DNA from: CAWUEX02 sp963921305
GTDB taxonomy: Bacteria; Pseudomonadota; Alphaproteobacteria; Rhodospirillales; Rhodospirillaceae
Assembly (NCBI GenBank): GCA_963921305.4
Contig: CAWUEX030000002.1
Location: 62,001 to 126,000, forward strand
DNA length: 64,000 bases
Reading direction: 5' to 3'
Both the position numbers and the translations under genes were made by a program. The notes under the pieces are model-generated. The model worked only from the letters and a program-made list of their open reading frames with translations, was not told where the DNA came from and ran no database searches. Within the stretch, counting starts at the first letter, position 1. Each line of letters starts with the position of its first letter. Of the stretch, positions 7,942 to 17,392 are shown piece after piece.

Positions 7942-10041
7942 GTGAACCTGCGGAAAAGTTTTCTGTTCCGATTGCTCGTTTTGATCCTGAGCCTGGGCGT
8001 CGCACCAGTGCAAGGCGCAGTCGAGCGCATTGATATTTTGGAACGCTCGCTGGTCGCCGACGGCGCCTCCTTCGGTGCCGTCGGGCCTTACGTCCGGTTG
8101 TCCGGGCACCTCACGTACAGCGTCGATCCTCAGTCAGAATTCAACACCGCGATTCATGACTTAGAACGGGCACCGCAAACCCAAGACGGAAAGGTCGTCT
8201 TTAAAAGCGATTTTGTCCTCGTCATGCCGTTTGATCCTGAGCGGCGTAATGGCCGGCTGATTTATGACGTGACCAACCGGGGCAATATGACGATCCTGTC
8301 CCGATTGAACAACGCGACCGGCCGGGGCGGCGCGCGAACCCGCGAAGACATGGGCAACGGCTTCCTAATCGAGCAGGGCTACTCGATCCTATGGACCGGG
8401 TGGAACTGGGACGTGATACCGGGTGCACAAAACCTGACGATCGATCTGCCCGTCGCCGTCAACCAGGACGGCAGCGCGATCACCGGCCGGATCGTGACTG
8501 AAATTGCACCGTCGTCACCTATAGCGAGCGCAAAGCATGTCGGCATGGGCGCCATTGGCTACCCGCCCGCGAACCCAGACACCCCTGATGCCCGCCTGTC
8601 AGTGCGCGGCCCGGGTGCTGAGCGGTATGAGCTGCTCCCCCGCACGTCCTGGAGCTTGACGCGGTTGGACAACGGTATCGCCGTGCCCGACCCGGCTTGG
8701 ATTACGTTGAGTGAGGGATTTGAGCCCGGAAAAGTGTACCGGCTTGAATACACCGCCAAAAACCCGCGCGTGACCGGCCTGGGGCTGGCCGCCATCCGCG
8801 ATGCCATGTCGTTCTTCCGGTTTGAGCGCGGCGACTCTAGCGGCACCCCGAACCCCTTTGTTGCCAGCGGCGGTGCATTGCCGCAGGCGGTCATTGCGTA
8901 CGGCATGTCTCAGTCGGGACGCGTGCTGAATACGCTTCTATGGGAAGGCCTGCATGTCGACGAGGTGGGCCGCATGGTGTTCGACGCAGCTATGATCGAT
9001 ATCGCCGGTGGCGGCAAGGGAAGTTTCAACTTCCGCTTCGCGCAGACCACCCGCCACTTCAGCCCCGATATCGAACTGGACTTTCCCACCGACTTTTTCC
9101 CGTTTACCACCTCAGAACAGACGGACGATGTGACAGGAGAGACAGGCAGCCTGTTGACCGAAGCTGAGCGGTTGAATGCGGTGCCGAAGCTGTTCATCGT
9201 CAACACCTCCACCGAATACTGGGCAAGGTCGGCGTCCCTAACGCACACAGCCACCGATGGGACAGCGGACATTCCTCCGGCATCGTCCGCTCGTATTTAT
9301 ATGATTGCAGGCGGACAGCATGTCACCGGGACGTCATTTGAGCGGGGCACCCTGGTCCATTGCCGCAACCCCTTGGACTACCGGCCCATCATACGCGCCC
9401 TGCTCTCGCATCTGGACGCCTGGGTCACCCTAGACCGCGAACCGCCCGAGAGCCGCTATCCGAAGATTGCTGACGGCGGGCTTTTGCCGGCGGAGCAGTA
9501 TGTTGCGGCATTCCCGGACGCCGCTTTCCTGAGGACTCCCAACGCACCGCTCTTTCCGCCGCGCCTTGATCATGGCCCGCGATTCGCCGGCGAAGGCATC
9601 GCCACAGTGGTTCCGCCGGACCGGGGGCAGCCCTTTGCGGCACGGGTTCCCGCGCCGAATGAAGATGGGATTGATACGGGCGGCATCATGATGCCGGATA
9701 TCAGCGTTCCTCTCGGTACCTATGTGGGCTGGAACCCGCAAAACGCGGAAACCGGCGCGCCCGAACGGCTGTCTCGGTGGTTTGGCAGTTTTATCCCCTT
9801 TGCCCGCACAGTCCCGGAGCGCACCGCCCAGGACGACCCACGCCTCGCGATCACCGAACGGTATGCGTCACGGGATGACTTCACCGCGACGTTTGCCGAG
9901 AAAACGCTCGAACTCGCGGCAGAGGAGTTCATTCTCGGACTGGACATTAACCCGATGATCGAACGCGCGAGTGAGATGTACGACCGTGTGATGGCCCAGG
10001 TTCCGACCGAGGAAAGCTGCGCGTACCTGGCGGTGCCGTAG
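7942..10041 (+). CDS. Large exported alpha/beta hydrolase (Abhydrolase_10-like)
   Basis: This encodes 699 residues from a GTG with CGGAG upstream. A clear signal peptide (M-N-L-R-K, hydrophobic core, V-Q-G-A end near residue 26) sends it to the periplasm or outside. The nucleophile region G-M-S-Q-S-G-R at about residues 321-327 is the pattern of the alpha/beta hydrolase group known as Abhydrolase_10, whose natural substrates are mostly unknown. The length is usual for that group. Two Cys sit in positions near the C-terminal half. It stands alone between a divergent GST and a convergent dihydroorotase, so context gives no substrate. Confidence 0.75.
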   Translation: MNLRKSFLFRLLVLILSLGVAPVQGAVERIDILERSLVADGASFGAVGPYVRLSGHLTYSVDPQSEFNTAIHDLERAPQTQDGKVVFKSDFVLVMPFDPERRNGRLIYDVTNRGNMTILSRLNNATGRGGARTREDMGNGFLIEQGYSILWTGWNWDVIPGAQNLTIDLPVAVNQDGSAITGRIVTEIAPSSPIASAKHVGMGAIGYPPANPDTPDARLSVRGPGAERYELLPRTSWSLTRLDNGIAVPDPAWITLSEGFEPGKVYRLEYTAKNPRVTGLGLAAIRDAMSFFRFERGDSSGTPNPFVASGGALPQAVIAYGMSQSGRVLNTLLWEGLHVDEVGRMVFDAAMIDIAGGGKGSFNFRFAQTTRHFSPDIELDFPTDFFPFTTSEQTDDVTGETGSLLTEAERLNAVPKLFIVNTSTEYWARSASLTHTATDGTADIPPASSARIYMIAGGQHVTGTSFERGTLVHCRNPLDYRPIIRALLSHLDAWVTLDREPPESRYPKIADGGLLPAEQYVAAFPDAAFLRTPNAPLFPPRLDHGPRFAGEGIATVVPPDRGQPFAARVPAPNEDGIDTGGIMMPDISVPLGTYVGWNPQNAETGAPERLSRWFGSFIPFARTVPERTAQDDPRLAITERYASRDDFTATFAEKTLELAAEEFILGLDINPMIERASEMYDRVMAQVPTEESCAYLAVP

Positions 10042-10053
10042 GAGCGCGACCTC

Positions 10054-11382
10054 CTAGAGTGTTTCCGTGAACCTGAAAGGCGCACCAATATGCTGCGCCG
10101 CAAGCTCGTCGTCTTGCATAACGACTTGACCACGCACGATGGTCGCCGTGGGCCAACCGGTCACCGTTTGCCCGTCGTAAGCGGTCCATCCGGACTTCGA
10201 AGCAATCCAATCGTTGGTGATCGTGCGTTTGGCCTTGAGGTCGACGAGGGTGATGTCGGCGTCATAGCCAAGGGCGACCCGCCCCTTACCCGCCAATCCA
10301 AAGACGCGCGCCGGTCCGGCACTGGTGAGATCGATAAAGCGTTGCAGCGAGAGACGGCCAGCGTTGACGTGATCCAGCATGATCGGCACCAGCGTTTGAA
10401 CGCCGGTCAGCCCGGAGGGGCTTTGCGGATAAGGCCGTTGCTTTTCTTCCAGAGTGTGCGGTGCGTGATCGGACCCGAGGCAATCGACGAGACCGTCCCG
10501 CACCGCCTGCCAAAGTGCCTCACGGTGACGGGACTCGCGGATCGGCGGATTCATCTGCGCGAGCGATCCCAGCCGTTCGTAGGCTTCCGGCGCCGAGAGC
10601 GTGAGATGTTGCGGCAGGACCTCCACCGTCGCGACATCGCGGTGGTCTTTTAGAAAAGCCATCTCCTCCGCGGTGGTAATGTGAAGGGTATGCACACGCC
10701 GACCGGCTTCGTGCGCCAGGCGCACCAGCCGCGTTGTCGCCCTCAGCGCGGTCTCGACGTCGCGCCACTCGGCATGCATCGCCACAGGCGCGCCGCCTTT
10801 CACCAGGCTGGCACGTTCCTTCAGGCGCTCTTCGTCCTCACAATGCACGGCCATCCGGCGGCGGCCATTCTGAAGAACCTTTAAGACGTTGTTGTCGTCC
10901 GGAACCAGAAGCGTCCCAGTCGACGAGCCCATGAACATCTTCACCCCGGATACGCCAGGCAGGCGCTCTAGCGTGCCCAACTCCGTGACGTTCTCCGGAC
11001 TGGCGCCGACAAAAAAAGCGAAGTCCACCCAAGCCCGCCCGAGCGCACGGGTGATTTTGTCATTGATGGCCTCTGCCGTGGTGGTTGGCGGGTCGGTGTT
11101 CGGCATTTCGAACACCCCAACAACGCCACCTAAAGCAGCGCCACGGGTTCCAGCTTCAAGATCCTCTTTGTGCTCAAGACCGGGTTCACGGAAATGGACC
11201 TGGCTGTCGATGACCCCCGGCAGCGCGGTCAGCCCCGACGCATCAATCTCTGTTTCAGAAACGCCACGCAAGTGCCCGAACCCGGCAAAGCGGCCGGCCC
11301 GAACTCCGATATCGGTTTCCACCGGCCCGCTTGGGGTCCACACGGTCGCGCCAGCGATGACCAGGTCAAACCTGTCAGCCAC
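10054..11382 (-). CDS. pyrC: Dihydroorotase (amidohydrolase family)
   Basis: This encodes 442 residues from a GTG preceded by AAGGAG at 5 nt. It resembles class I dihydroorotases, which interconvert carbamoyl-aspartate and dihydroorotate in pyrimidine synthesis. Lys148 in G-V-K-M-F-M-G is the usual carboxylated metal-bridging Lys, later His residues (H-C-E-D, H-I-T-T) follow, and the L-G-S-D-H-A-P-H-T stretch holds the catalytic Asp. The first metal motif reads D-S-Q-V-H (59-63), so Gln61 replaces the first His of the usual H-x-H pair. Some alphaproteobacterial homologues may share this. The alternatives are a related cyclic amidase such as allantoinase or hydantoinase. It closes the glycosyltransferase/asnB run without being functionally related to it. 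Confidence 0.78.
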   Translation of the reverse strand: MADRFDLVIAGATVWTPSGPVETDIGVRAGRFAGFGHLRGVSETEIDASGLTALPGVIDSQVHFREPGLEHKEDLEAGTRGAALGGVVGVFEMPNTDPPTTTAEAINDKITRALGRAWVDFAFFVGASPENVTELGTLERLPGVSGVKMFMGSSTGTLLVPDDNNVLKVLQNGRRRMAVHCEDEERLKERASLVKGGAPVAMHAEWRDVETALRATTRLVRLAHEAGRRVHTLHITTAEEMAFLKDHRDVATVEVLPQHLTLSAPEAYERLGSLAQMNPPIRESRHREALWQAVRDGLVDCLGSDHAPHTLEEKQRPYPQSPSGLTGVQTLVPIMLDHVNAGRLSLQRFIDLTSAGPARVFGLAGKGRVALGYDADITLVDLKAKRTITNDWIASKSGWTAYDGQTVTGWPTATIVRGQVVMQDDELAAQHIGAPFRFTETL

Positions 11383-11410
11383 TTAAACTCCTTGCCGCGC
11401 GGGGACGCGG

Positions 11411-13159
11411 TCAGTTCGCATTCAGGACCTCATACACATCGCCGTGCGAGGCAACACCCACCATATGACATTGATGCCAGAGTGCATAGAACAGCACCAT
11501 CCAGGCCGCGAAACCGGTTTGGGGCGTCACGGACTGAAACAACCCGCGCACGGCTTCCTCGTCGAAAGCGTGCTGGACCCCAGGCTGGGCGGCCACCGCG
11601 TCCGCAAGCGCAGACCCATGCGCCTGAAGCCAGGACGCCACGGGCACGGTGAAGCCCCGCTTGCGGCTGAAGGGCGCCGCCTGAGGCAGATGGCGATCGA
11701 GCCAACTCCGCACGATCCACTTGCCGAGACGGCCCCGGACTTTGGCCGAGTCAGGGAGGTTAAGACCATACTGGGCGACGGCTTCGGCCAGAAACGGAAC
11801 ACGGCCTTCAACCCCATGCGCCATCAAACAGCGATCGACCTTGCACAACAGATCGTCCGGCAGCCAATGGGCAATATCAAGCAGTTGGGCGCGCTGCAGC
11901 CTTGACCAGTCCGCCCCTGCCAGGGACCGTTCCGTTGCGGCAATGTCGTCGCGCCAAACCTGATTGCTTCGGTCCTTGAACAGCGATTCCGGCAGGCGGT
12001 GACGCCGCCACGGCGCTTTGCGGAAGGGCCACGGGCGGCTGGCCGCGCGGTAGCGTCCGTAGCCGCCGAAGACTTCGTCGCCCCCTTCCCCCGTAAGGAC
12101 GACCTTGACGTCTTTGGCTGCGGCTTTGGCCAGCAAAAACGTCGGCACAACGGCATAGTCCGCGACCGGGTCATCCAGGGCCGCCGCGATAGCCGGTAAA
12201 TGTGTGATAAAATCATCTTCGGCGATCATGATTGGCCGATGATCCGCGCCCACCGACTGAGCAACGCCAGCCGCTAGTGCCGTTTCGTCGTGCACCTCTG
12301 GTGAATCAAACGCGGCGGTATAGGCGATGACCGGACGTGACTCCAGTTGGGCCATGGCCGCAAGAAGCGCCGAAGAGTCGATCCCTCCGGAGAGGAACAC
12401 GCCGTAGGACACATCGCTACGCCGATGACGGTCCACGGCTTCAAGCCAGAGTGCACCGAAGTCCGGGAGATTAGCCTGCGGTAAGCCGCCGGTTTTTGAA
12501 ATCACGGTTCTCTTTGACCGTGACATGATTTCACCGGATTTGATGACGAGAGTTTCACCGGGCGCAACGCGGGTGACGCCGGTGATTGCCGCAGCCTCTC
12601 CCGACACAAACTGAAGTCCGAACAGCTTTTCGCGCGCCGGCGCATTCTCCTTGGGCGCAATCAGGCCCGCTTCGACAAACGCCGCCGGTTCAGAAGAAAA
12701 CCAGAAGGCATCCGGTGTGTCGGCAATGTACAGCGGCTTGATACCAAAGGGATCGCGGGCCAGAACAAGGCGGTCTTCCACCGGATCGTGCAGCGCAAGC
12801 GCATACATACCTCCGAGGTGGTCGACAAATCTAAGTCCGTAGCGCCGATAGAGATGCAGGATCGACTCGTTGTCGCTGCCGGTTTTATACGGTTCGTCCC
12901 TCAGGGCCTGCCGTATCTGCGGGTCATTATAGATTTCGCCGTTGGCCACCAGCGCAATGCCCTCACTAGACACAAAAGGTTGGGCTCCAGTCTGCACGTC
13001 GATGATGGCAAGGCGCGTATGCACCAGCGCCGTTTGTTCGGAAACGTGCAGCCCGTCGCCATCGGGACCCCGGTGACGCACGGCGCGCTGCAATTTTTGA
13101 AGAACATCAGTTGGCGGCGGCGAGCTATTCTTGCTCATACCGCCTGCAATTCCGCACAT
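11411..13159 (-). CDS. asnB: Asparagine synthase (glutamine-hydrolysing)
   Basis: This encodes 582 residues in two domains. The N-terminal class II glutamine amidotransferase domain begins M-C-G-I-A-G with the catalytic Cys2 and has R-H-R-G-P-D-G (28-34) and N-G-E-I-Y-N (73-78). The C-terminal ATP-pyrophosphatase domain has the P-loop S-G-G-I-D-S-S (257-263) and G-E-G-G-D-E-V-F-G-G. It makes asparagine, or transfers amide nitrogen to another acceptor, from glutamine and ATP. It starts 5 nt downstream of a GT4 glycosyltransferase stop. AsnB-like proteins in polysaccharide clusters often amidate sugar or uronic acid carboxylates, so a role in cell-surface glycan modification is as likely here as free asparagine synthesis. 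Confidence 0.88.
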   Translation of the reverse strand: MCGIAGGMSKNSSPPPTDVLQKLQRAVRHRGPDGDGLHVSEQTALVHTRLAIIDVQTGAQPFVSSEGIALVANGEIYNDPQIRQALRDEPYKTGSDNESILHLYRRYGLRFVDHLGGMYALALHDPVEDRLVLARDPFGIKPLYIADTPDAFWFSSEPAAFVEAGLIAPKENAPAREKLFGLQFVSGEAAAITGVTRVAPGETLVIKSGEIMSRSKRTVISKTGGLPQANLPDFGALWLEAVDRHRRSDVSYGVFLSGGIDSSALLAAMAQLESRPVIAYTAAFDSPEVHDETALAAGVAQSVGADHRPIMIAEDDFITHLPAIAAALDDPVADYAVVPTFLLAKAAAKDVKVVLTGEGGDEVFGGYGRYRAASRPWPFRKAPWRRHRLPESLFKDRSNQVWRDDIAATERSLAGADWSRLQRAQLLDIAHWLPDDLLCKVDRCLMAHGVEGRVPFLAEAVAQYGLNLPDSAKVRGRLGKWIVRSWLDRHLPQAAPFSRKRGFTVPVASWLQAHGSALADAVAAQPGVQHAFDEEAVRGLFQSVTPQTGFAAWMVLFYALWHQCHMVGVASHGDVYEVLNAN

Positions 13160-13164
13160 ATCAG

Positions 13165-14256
13165 TTAACCGCCCGCGGAACTTTCAGGTGGGCTTTCAGG
13201 TAGAGAATCACTTTCAGGCAGAGGTTCATCTTTCGCCGCCGCAACAGACTTGAATAGATCAAGATACTTCGGCGCGACCAGCGAGGTGGTGTAGGACTCT
13301 GCAAACGCGTTCGCCCCGCCGGATGCAATCCGGCCTGAAAAATCAGGATCACGCAGCACCCACTTGATCGCTTCCGACAAACTGCGCACATCGGCGATCG
13401 GGACCAGCACGCCGGTTTCCCGATGCTTGATCAAGAGCCCTGGCCCGACGCTGTCAGCAGCGATGACCGGCTTGCCACTTGCCCAAGCCGCCAAAACCAA
13501 CTCACCAATATCGTCCTGCCGTGATGGGCAAACCACCAGATCAGCCGCGGCAACCAGTTGTGGCGCATCGTGCCGCCATCCGACAAACCGGGTACGCGGT
13601 TTAATGCCGAGCTCCAGAGCTGTCTCTTCGTACTCCTGCCTTTTGGAGCCATCACCAGCGATCCAGAGATACAAGCCGGAAATTCGCGCGACAGCTTCCA
13701 TCAACACGTTTATTCCGTGCTCGGGCTCAAGCCGCGCGACAACGACCAACAGCTTCGCGGTCTCAGGTGTGAACCACGTGTTGCGATCAATTGCGTGTAT
13801 TTCGTTTGGTGCAACTATGGGCAGCAGAGTGGAAATCTTATCTGCCGGCCACCCTGCCGTGACGACACGCTCTGCTCTCTGGGCCGTCAGCGTAAATAGA
13901 TGGTCGCAAAATTGATACTTTGCGGGCACGAAGTCATTGCCCACGTAGCCGAGATGCTGAGCCGGCTGGCTCTCGATCAAAGCGGACACGTCCGGCGTCC
14001 AACTGACGATAACGTCCGGACCGAATGACGATATTTCGTTTTGAAAACGTCGCTTGCTCGAGAAATCGAACCGCTTGCGAAAAGGCAACTGGATAGGCTC
14101 CAGTCCGGCCGTCTTGAGACGTGCCGCCCGTTCCGGATTGGCGCGAATGACAATGCGCTGGGCCACGTCATAGTGCGCAAGCGCCGCAACAGTCCGCTCG
14201 AATGCGGTTTCCGTCGCGCCAAATTCCTCGCCGGACATGGCATGCAAGATATTCAT
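13165..14256 (-). CDS. Glycosyltransferase family 4 (group 1)
   Basis: This encodes 363 residues starting M-N-I-L-H-A-M. It looks like a GT-B fold retaining transferase: the N-terminal half carries the acceptor domain and the C-terminal half has the nucleotide-sugar segment P-S-R-Q-D-D-I-G-E-L-V-L-A-A-W-A-S-G-K-P-V, with the E-x7-E-type region of GT4 enzymes. The frame stays open another 17 codons upstream, but the ATG at 14256 gives the family-like start. It probably adds a sugar to lipopolysaccharide, capsule or another surface glycan at the inner face of the membrane. It is followed by asnB after 5 nt. Confidence 0.85.
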   Translation of the reverse strand: MNILHAMSGEEFGATETAFERTVAALAHYDVAQRIVIRANPERAARLKTAGLEPIQLPFRKRFDFSSKRRFQNEISSFGPDVIVSWTPDVSALIESQPAQHLGYVGNDFVPAKYQFCDHLFTLTAQRAERVVTAGWPADKISTLLPIVAPNEIHAIDRNTWFTPETAKLLVVVARLEPEHGINVLMEAVARISGLYLWIAGDGSKRQEYEETALELGIKPRTRFVGWRHDAPQLVAAADLVVCPSRQDDIGELVLAAWASGKPVIAADSVGPGLLIKHRETGVLVPIADVRSLSEAIKWVLRDPDFSGRIASGGANAFAESYTTSLVAPKYLDLFKSVAAAKDEPLPESDSLPESPPESSAGG

Positions 14257-14358
14257 GGGCTTAGCACGCAGTTCCCCTGTTGCGATTTTGGGCCCAGCCA
14301 CCCCCACCTCAGCCAGAGTCCAGTATCGACAAGAAACCTTATACCAGGGACTGCGCTA

Positions 14359-15261
14359 TTACGCCAAAAGAGCGGTGACGGCCGCGGCAACCGGCTGCAC
14401 TTCGAGCGCTTCAAGACTCGAGGATTGAGCGTGGAAAGCCGCTTCGACGACATGAACATGCGCCCCCCAGGGCCGATAGAGATCGGGGCGGGTCGGACCA
14501 AAGAGAGCAACGGTGGGAACACCCGTAGCAGCGGCGAGATGGGCCATACCAGAGTCGTTGGCGACAACCACCCGGCAGCGCGAGAGAACGGCCGCAACCT
14601 TGAGAAGGTCAGGGCATCCGATGAGGTCGATAACCGGCACACCCGGTAACGCATCACGCATTTGCGTGAGGGCTGGGCGGTCTGCCTCGGCCCCGACCAG
14701 AACTACCGGCGCGCCAGGCATTGCCCCGCCGTCAGAGACTAACGCGCGGGCCAAGTCCTCGAACTTTTCCCGCGGCCAGGTTTTTTCCGGCCGGGCAGCA
14801 ACCGGGCAAAGGGCCAGCGGACGGGAGGCGTTCCTTAATATATCGTCCGCGGCGCGATGATGGGCGTCGGCCAGCCACAACGAGGGCGCGGCCGGTGGGC
14901 TCACGTCAAGCAAACGACTCAGGAACGCGACACGATGTTCGGTTCGATCATCCCGCTGGAGCCTGAGGCGTTGATCGGCGCTGACAAAATACGACACCAG
15001 CGATCGGCGCAGATCGATAACGAGGTCCCACTTCGTCGGCCTTATTTCTCTCCACAGGTCAAACCAGTGGCGCCCATACGGTTTTTTCTCGACGACAACC
15101 ACGCGCTCCAGACCCGGAACTTGGGCGAACAAACTCTCGGCAAGTGGTCCGCAAGCCACCGTGACACGCGCGTCCGGGTTCTCGCCAATGATGTGATTCA
15201 ACAGGCCGGTTGAGATAACGGCGTCGCCGATGCGCGTTGCGGTGATGAACAGGAGACGCAT
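14359..15261 (-). CDS. Glycosyltransferase family 9 (heptosyltransferase-like)
   Basis: This encodes 300 residues beginning M-R-L-L-F-I-T-A-T-R-I-G-D-A-V, the classical start of ADP-heptose:LPS heptosyltransferases. The C-terminal half has V-V-A-N-D-S-G-M-A-H-L-A-A-A and the V-A-L-F-G-P-T-R-P stretch that binds the nucleotide sugar. Family 9 enzymes build the LPS inner core. The donor sugar here cannot be read from sequence and need not be heptose in alphaproteobacteria. It lies 13 nt after the upstream glycosyltransferase and about 100 nt before the next one, all on one strand. Confidence 0.87.
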   Translation of the reverse strand: MRLLFITATRIGDAVISTGLLNHIIGENPDARVTVACGPLAESLFAQVPGLERVVVVEKKPYGRHWFDLWREIRPTKWDLVIDLRRSLVSYFVSADQRLRLQRDDRTEHRVAFLSRLLDVSPPAAPSLWLADAHHRAADDILRNASRPLALCPVAARPEKTWPREKFEDLARALVSDGGAMPGAPVVLVGAEADRPALTQMRDALPGVPVIDLIGCPDLLKVAAVLSRCRVVVANDSGMAHLAAATGVPTVALFGPTRPDLYRPWGAHVHVVEAAFHAQSSSLEALEVQPVAAAVTALLA

Positions 15262-15274
15262 GGCGCCTTGGCCG

Positions 15275-16366
15275 TTAAAGCCAGAGTTGAGACACGATGT
15301 TCGCAGCCGTCGCCCAGGTCTGCCGACGCTCTACGGTCGATGCGTTTTCGTGCAATGACGTATACACCCCGCCATCCGTGAGCAACTGCAAAGCAACATT
15401 GGCAAAGGCGTCATCGTCGGGAACGACAAACCCGGTTTGGCCGTTATCGATGGCATCCTCGACCCCGCCCAGATTCTTAGCGACGGCCGGCAAGCCTGAG
15501 GCCTGGCTGTCCCTGAGAGTCCAACAGGCATAATCCCGCGGGTGGCCGGGATAAAGATGCACACGGGCCCGGCGGTAGGCCTCAGCCATCGCCCGGTCGC
15601 CCTTCGGCGAAGACACCTCGACATTGAGATCCCCGCACGCACGCACCTGTTCGAGCACGGGGTGAATGGCCTCGGGCACTGCTTCGCCGCTCATGCCTTT
15701 GTTGAGCACGGCGGAGTAGATGGTGAGCTTGGCATCTTTGAGTGTGGGATGAATGCGATCCCGCCACATATCAAGGATCGACGACAACCCATGCATGGGA
15801 TGGGTGGTGACGATAGCCTCCGGCGCTGGCAGTTCGGGCTCGGCCTCTTTTTCGTCCGGCTCCTCGACGGGAATCACCGGATGATTTGCGTCGGGATACG
15901 TCTCCGCGTCGGTCTTGTCCGCATAGAACGCCTTGTTTACGCCCGGCGGCGCGACGACCGCCGACAAGCGCCCGCCATAGGCCGCCGCTTGGCGTTCGGT
16001 CAGGAACAACAGGTGTGGCGCATACGACGCCAGCAGGTCTGAGTTTTGCGCGTTGCCGAGATACTTGGGATCTCCCGGCACAAGCAGAATGCGCGAGTCG
16101 ACGCGGCGGACCTCGCCCAGGAGGTCCGGGCGGCGCAGCGCGATGAGAACGTCCGCCTCGCTCGGACGGGCGTTATCCAAGGGCCGCCAGCGCGCACCTT
16201 CAGCCATGAGAGCGTGCTTGCACCGGTTCATCACGGTGACTGTATGCCCCGCCTTGGCGAGGGCACCGGCCAGGGCAGCAAAGGCCTTTTCCGCCCCGCC
16301 GAGCGGTTTGGTCGCGGCGGTAAAACCGTCGAAGGGGACAGAGTCGTCAAACATCACGATATTCAT
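15275..16366 (-). CDS. Glycosyltransferase family 4-like protein
   Basis: This encodes 363 residues. The N-terminus has P-L-G-G-A-E-K-A-F-A-A-L-A, the glycine-rich acceptor loop of GT4 enzymes, and the C-terminal half has Y-P-G-H-P-R-D-Y-A-C-W-T-L-R-D-S-Q-A-S-G, a variant of the donor-binding segment with the conserved acidic residue replaced. A Glu/Pro-rich linker (around residues 165-185) separates the two halves. It is the first gene of the minus-strand run of three glycosyltransferases plus asnB. The likely role is surface polysaccharide or LPS synthesis; the sugar is unknown. Confidence 0.8.
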   Translation of the reverse strand: MNIVMFDDSVPFDGFTAATKPLGGAEKAFAALAGALAKAGHTVTVMNRCKHALMAEGARWRPLDNARPSEADVLIALRRPDLLGEVRRVDSRILLVPGDPKYLGNAQNSDLLASYAPHLLFLTERQAAAYGGRLSAVVAPPGVNKAFYADKTDAETYPDANHPVIPVEEPDEKEAEPELPAPEAIVTTHPMHGLSSILDMWRDRIHPTLKDAKLTIYSAVLNKGMSGEAVPEAIHPVLEQVRACGDLNVEVSSPKGDRAMAEAYRRARVHLYPGHPRDYACWTLRDSQASGLPAVAKNLGGVEDAIDNGQTGFVVPDDDAFANVALQLLTDGGVYTSLHENASTVERRQTWATAANIVSQLWL

Positions 16367-16430
16367 AGCCGCGGGTTATACCCGCCCCCGCGCGAAAGTG
16401 CCAAGCAATCAGCGCGGACGTCCACCCCCC

Positions 16431-16458
16431 TTGCCCCTTACGGGCAACGCACTAAATT
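16431..16458 (+). promoter_or_regulatory. Candidate promoter with inverted repeat upstream of ygfZ
   Basis: TTGCCC at 16431-16436 and TAAATT at 16453-16458 are spaced by 16 nt and point towards the ygfZ-like gene at 16496. The -35 box is also one arm of an inverted repeat, TTGCCC-cttac-GGGCAA (16431-16447), which could be an operator over the promoter. Inferred from consensus only. Confidence 0.35.
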
Positions 16459-16495
16459 GCTAGGGACCCTACCGACCCCAAGGCTGTCCTCCATC

Positions 16496-17389
16496 GTGCC
16501 TAACGCCTCGTTTTCTGTTCTGACCCACCGCGCCGTTATCCGGATATCCGGAGACGACCGCGTATCGTTCCTGCAAGGGCTGGTATCGAACGACGTGGAA
16601 CCGACCACAGGGGGACACGCAGTTTGGGCGGCGTTTCTCACCCCCCAGGGAAAATTCCTGCACGAGTTCATGATTGCTGCGGAGGGGGACTCTCTCCTCC
16701 TCGACTGCGAGGCGGCACGGCGGGATGACCTCATGACGCGCCTGAGCCGATTCAAACTGCGGGCGAAAGTCGAGATCGTGGCGGAGGACTCCTTCGCCGT
16801 CGCCGCCGCATGGTCGGTTGAGGGCGCACCTGAACAAGGACAATGCGGAGCGTTGGAACCGGGTGTGGTGTTCGGTGACCCGCGCCTACAAGAGTTAGGC
16901 GCGCGTCTAATCGCACCGCCCGAACACATTCAAGCCTGGTGTTCAGATCTTGGCGCAATAGAAGCAGACGGCGCGGCCTATGACCTGCATAGAATTCAGC
17001 TGGGCGTGCCCGACGGCAGCCGGGATATGGAGGTCGAGAAAGCTCTGCTGTTGGAAAACGGCTTTTCGGAATTGCACGGCGTCGACTTTCAGAAAGGGTG
17101 CTACATCGGCCAAGAGCTGACCGCGCGCACCCACTACCGTGCCTTGATCAAGAAGCGGCTGCTGCCGGTGGTCATTGAAGGTGGCGACGTATCACCCGGA
17201 GCCCCCCTCACTGCCGATGGCAAAGACGCCGGCGAAATGAAATCCTCGATCGACGGCTTTGGACTGGCGTTTGTGCGTCTGCCGCAGTGGCGTGCCGCGC
17301 CTGAGGGTGTGCTGGATGCCGGTGGATCGACAAAGGTGCGTCCCATACCGCAAGCGTGGATGACCCTGCCTCAAGAAGAGGAGGCCTAG
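16496..17389 (+). CDS. ygfZ: YgfZ/GcvT-like folate-binding protein
   Basis: This encodes 297 residues from a GTG. The signature K-G-C-Y-I-G-Q-E (200-207), with the conserved Cys202, identifies the YgfZ/IBA57 family, which binds tetrahydrofolate and helps maturation or repair of certain iron-sulfur enzymes such as the tRNA-modifying MiaB. The N-terminal D-R-V-S-F-L-Q-G-L-V-S-N-D stretch is also typical. The frame is open far upstream (to 16046), but that part lies antisense over a glycosyltransferase gene, so the GTG close to the family start was chosen. An exported NmrA-like gene follows after 3 nt and is probably co-transcribed. Confidence 0.88.
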   Translation: MPNASFSVLTHRAVIRISGDDRVSFLQGLVSNDVEPTTGGHAVWAAFLTPQGKFLHEFMIAAEGDSLLLDCEAARRDDLMTRLSRFKLRAKVEIVAEDSFAVAAAWSVEGAPEQGQCGALEPGVVFGDPRLQELGARLIAPPEHIQAWCSDLGAIEADGAAYDLHRIQLGVPDGSRDMEVEKALLLENGFSELHGVDFQKGCYIGQELTARTHYRALIKKRLLPVVIEGGDVSPGAPLTADGKDAGEMKSSIDGFGLAFVRLPQWRAAPEGVLDAGGSTKVRPIPQAWMTLPQEEEA

Positions 17390-17392
17390 CGC

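Noticed and set aside
16046..16495. Upstream extension of the ygfZ-like gene
   Set aside because: It is antisense to the first glycosyltransferase gene and shows low-complexity Arg/Pro-rich translation without family similarity.
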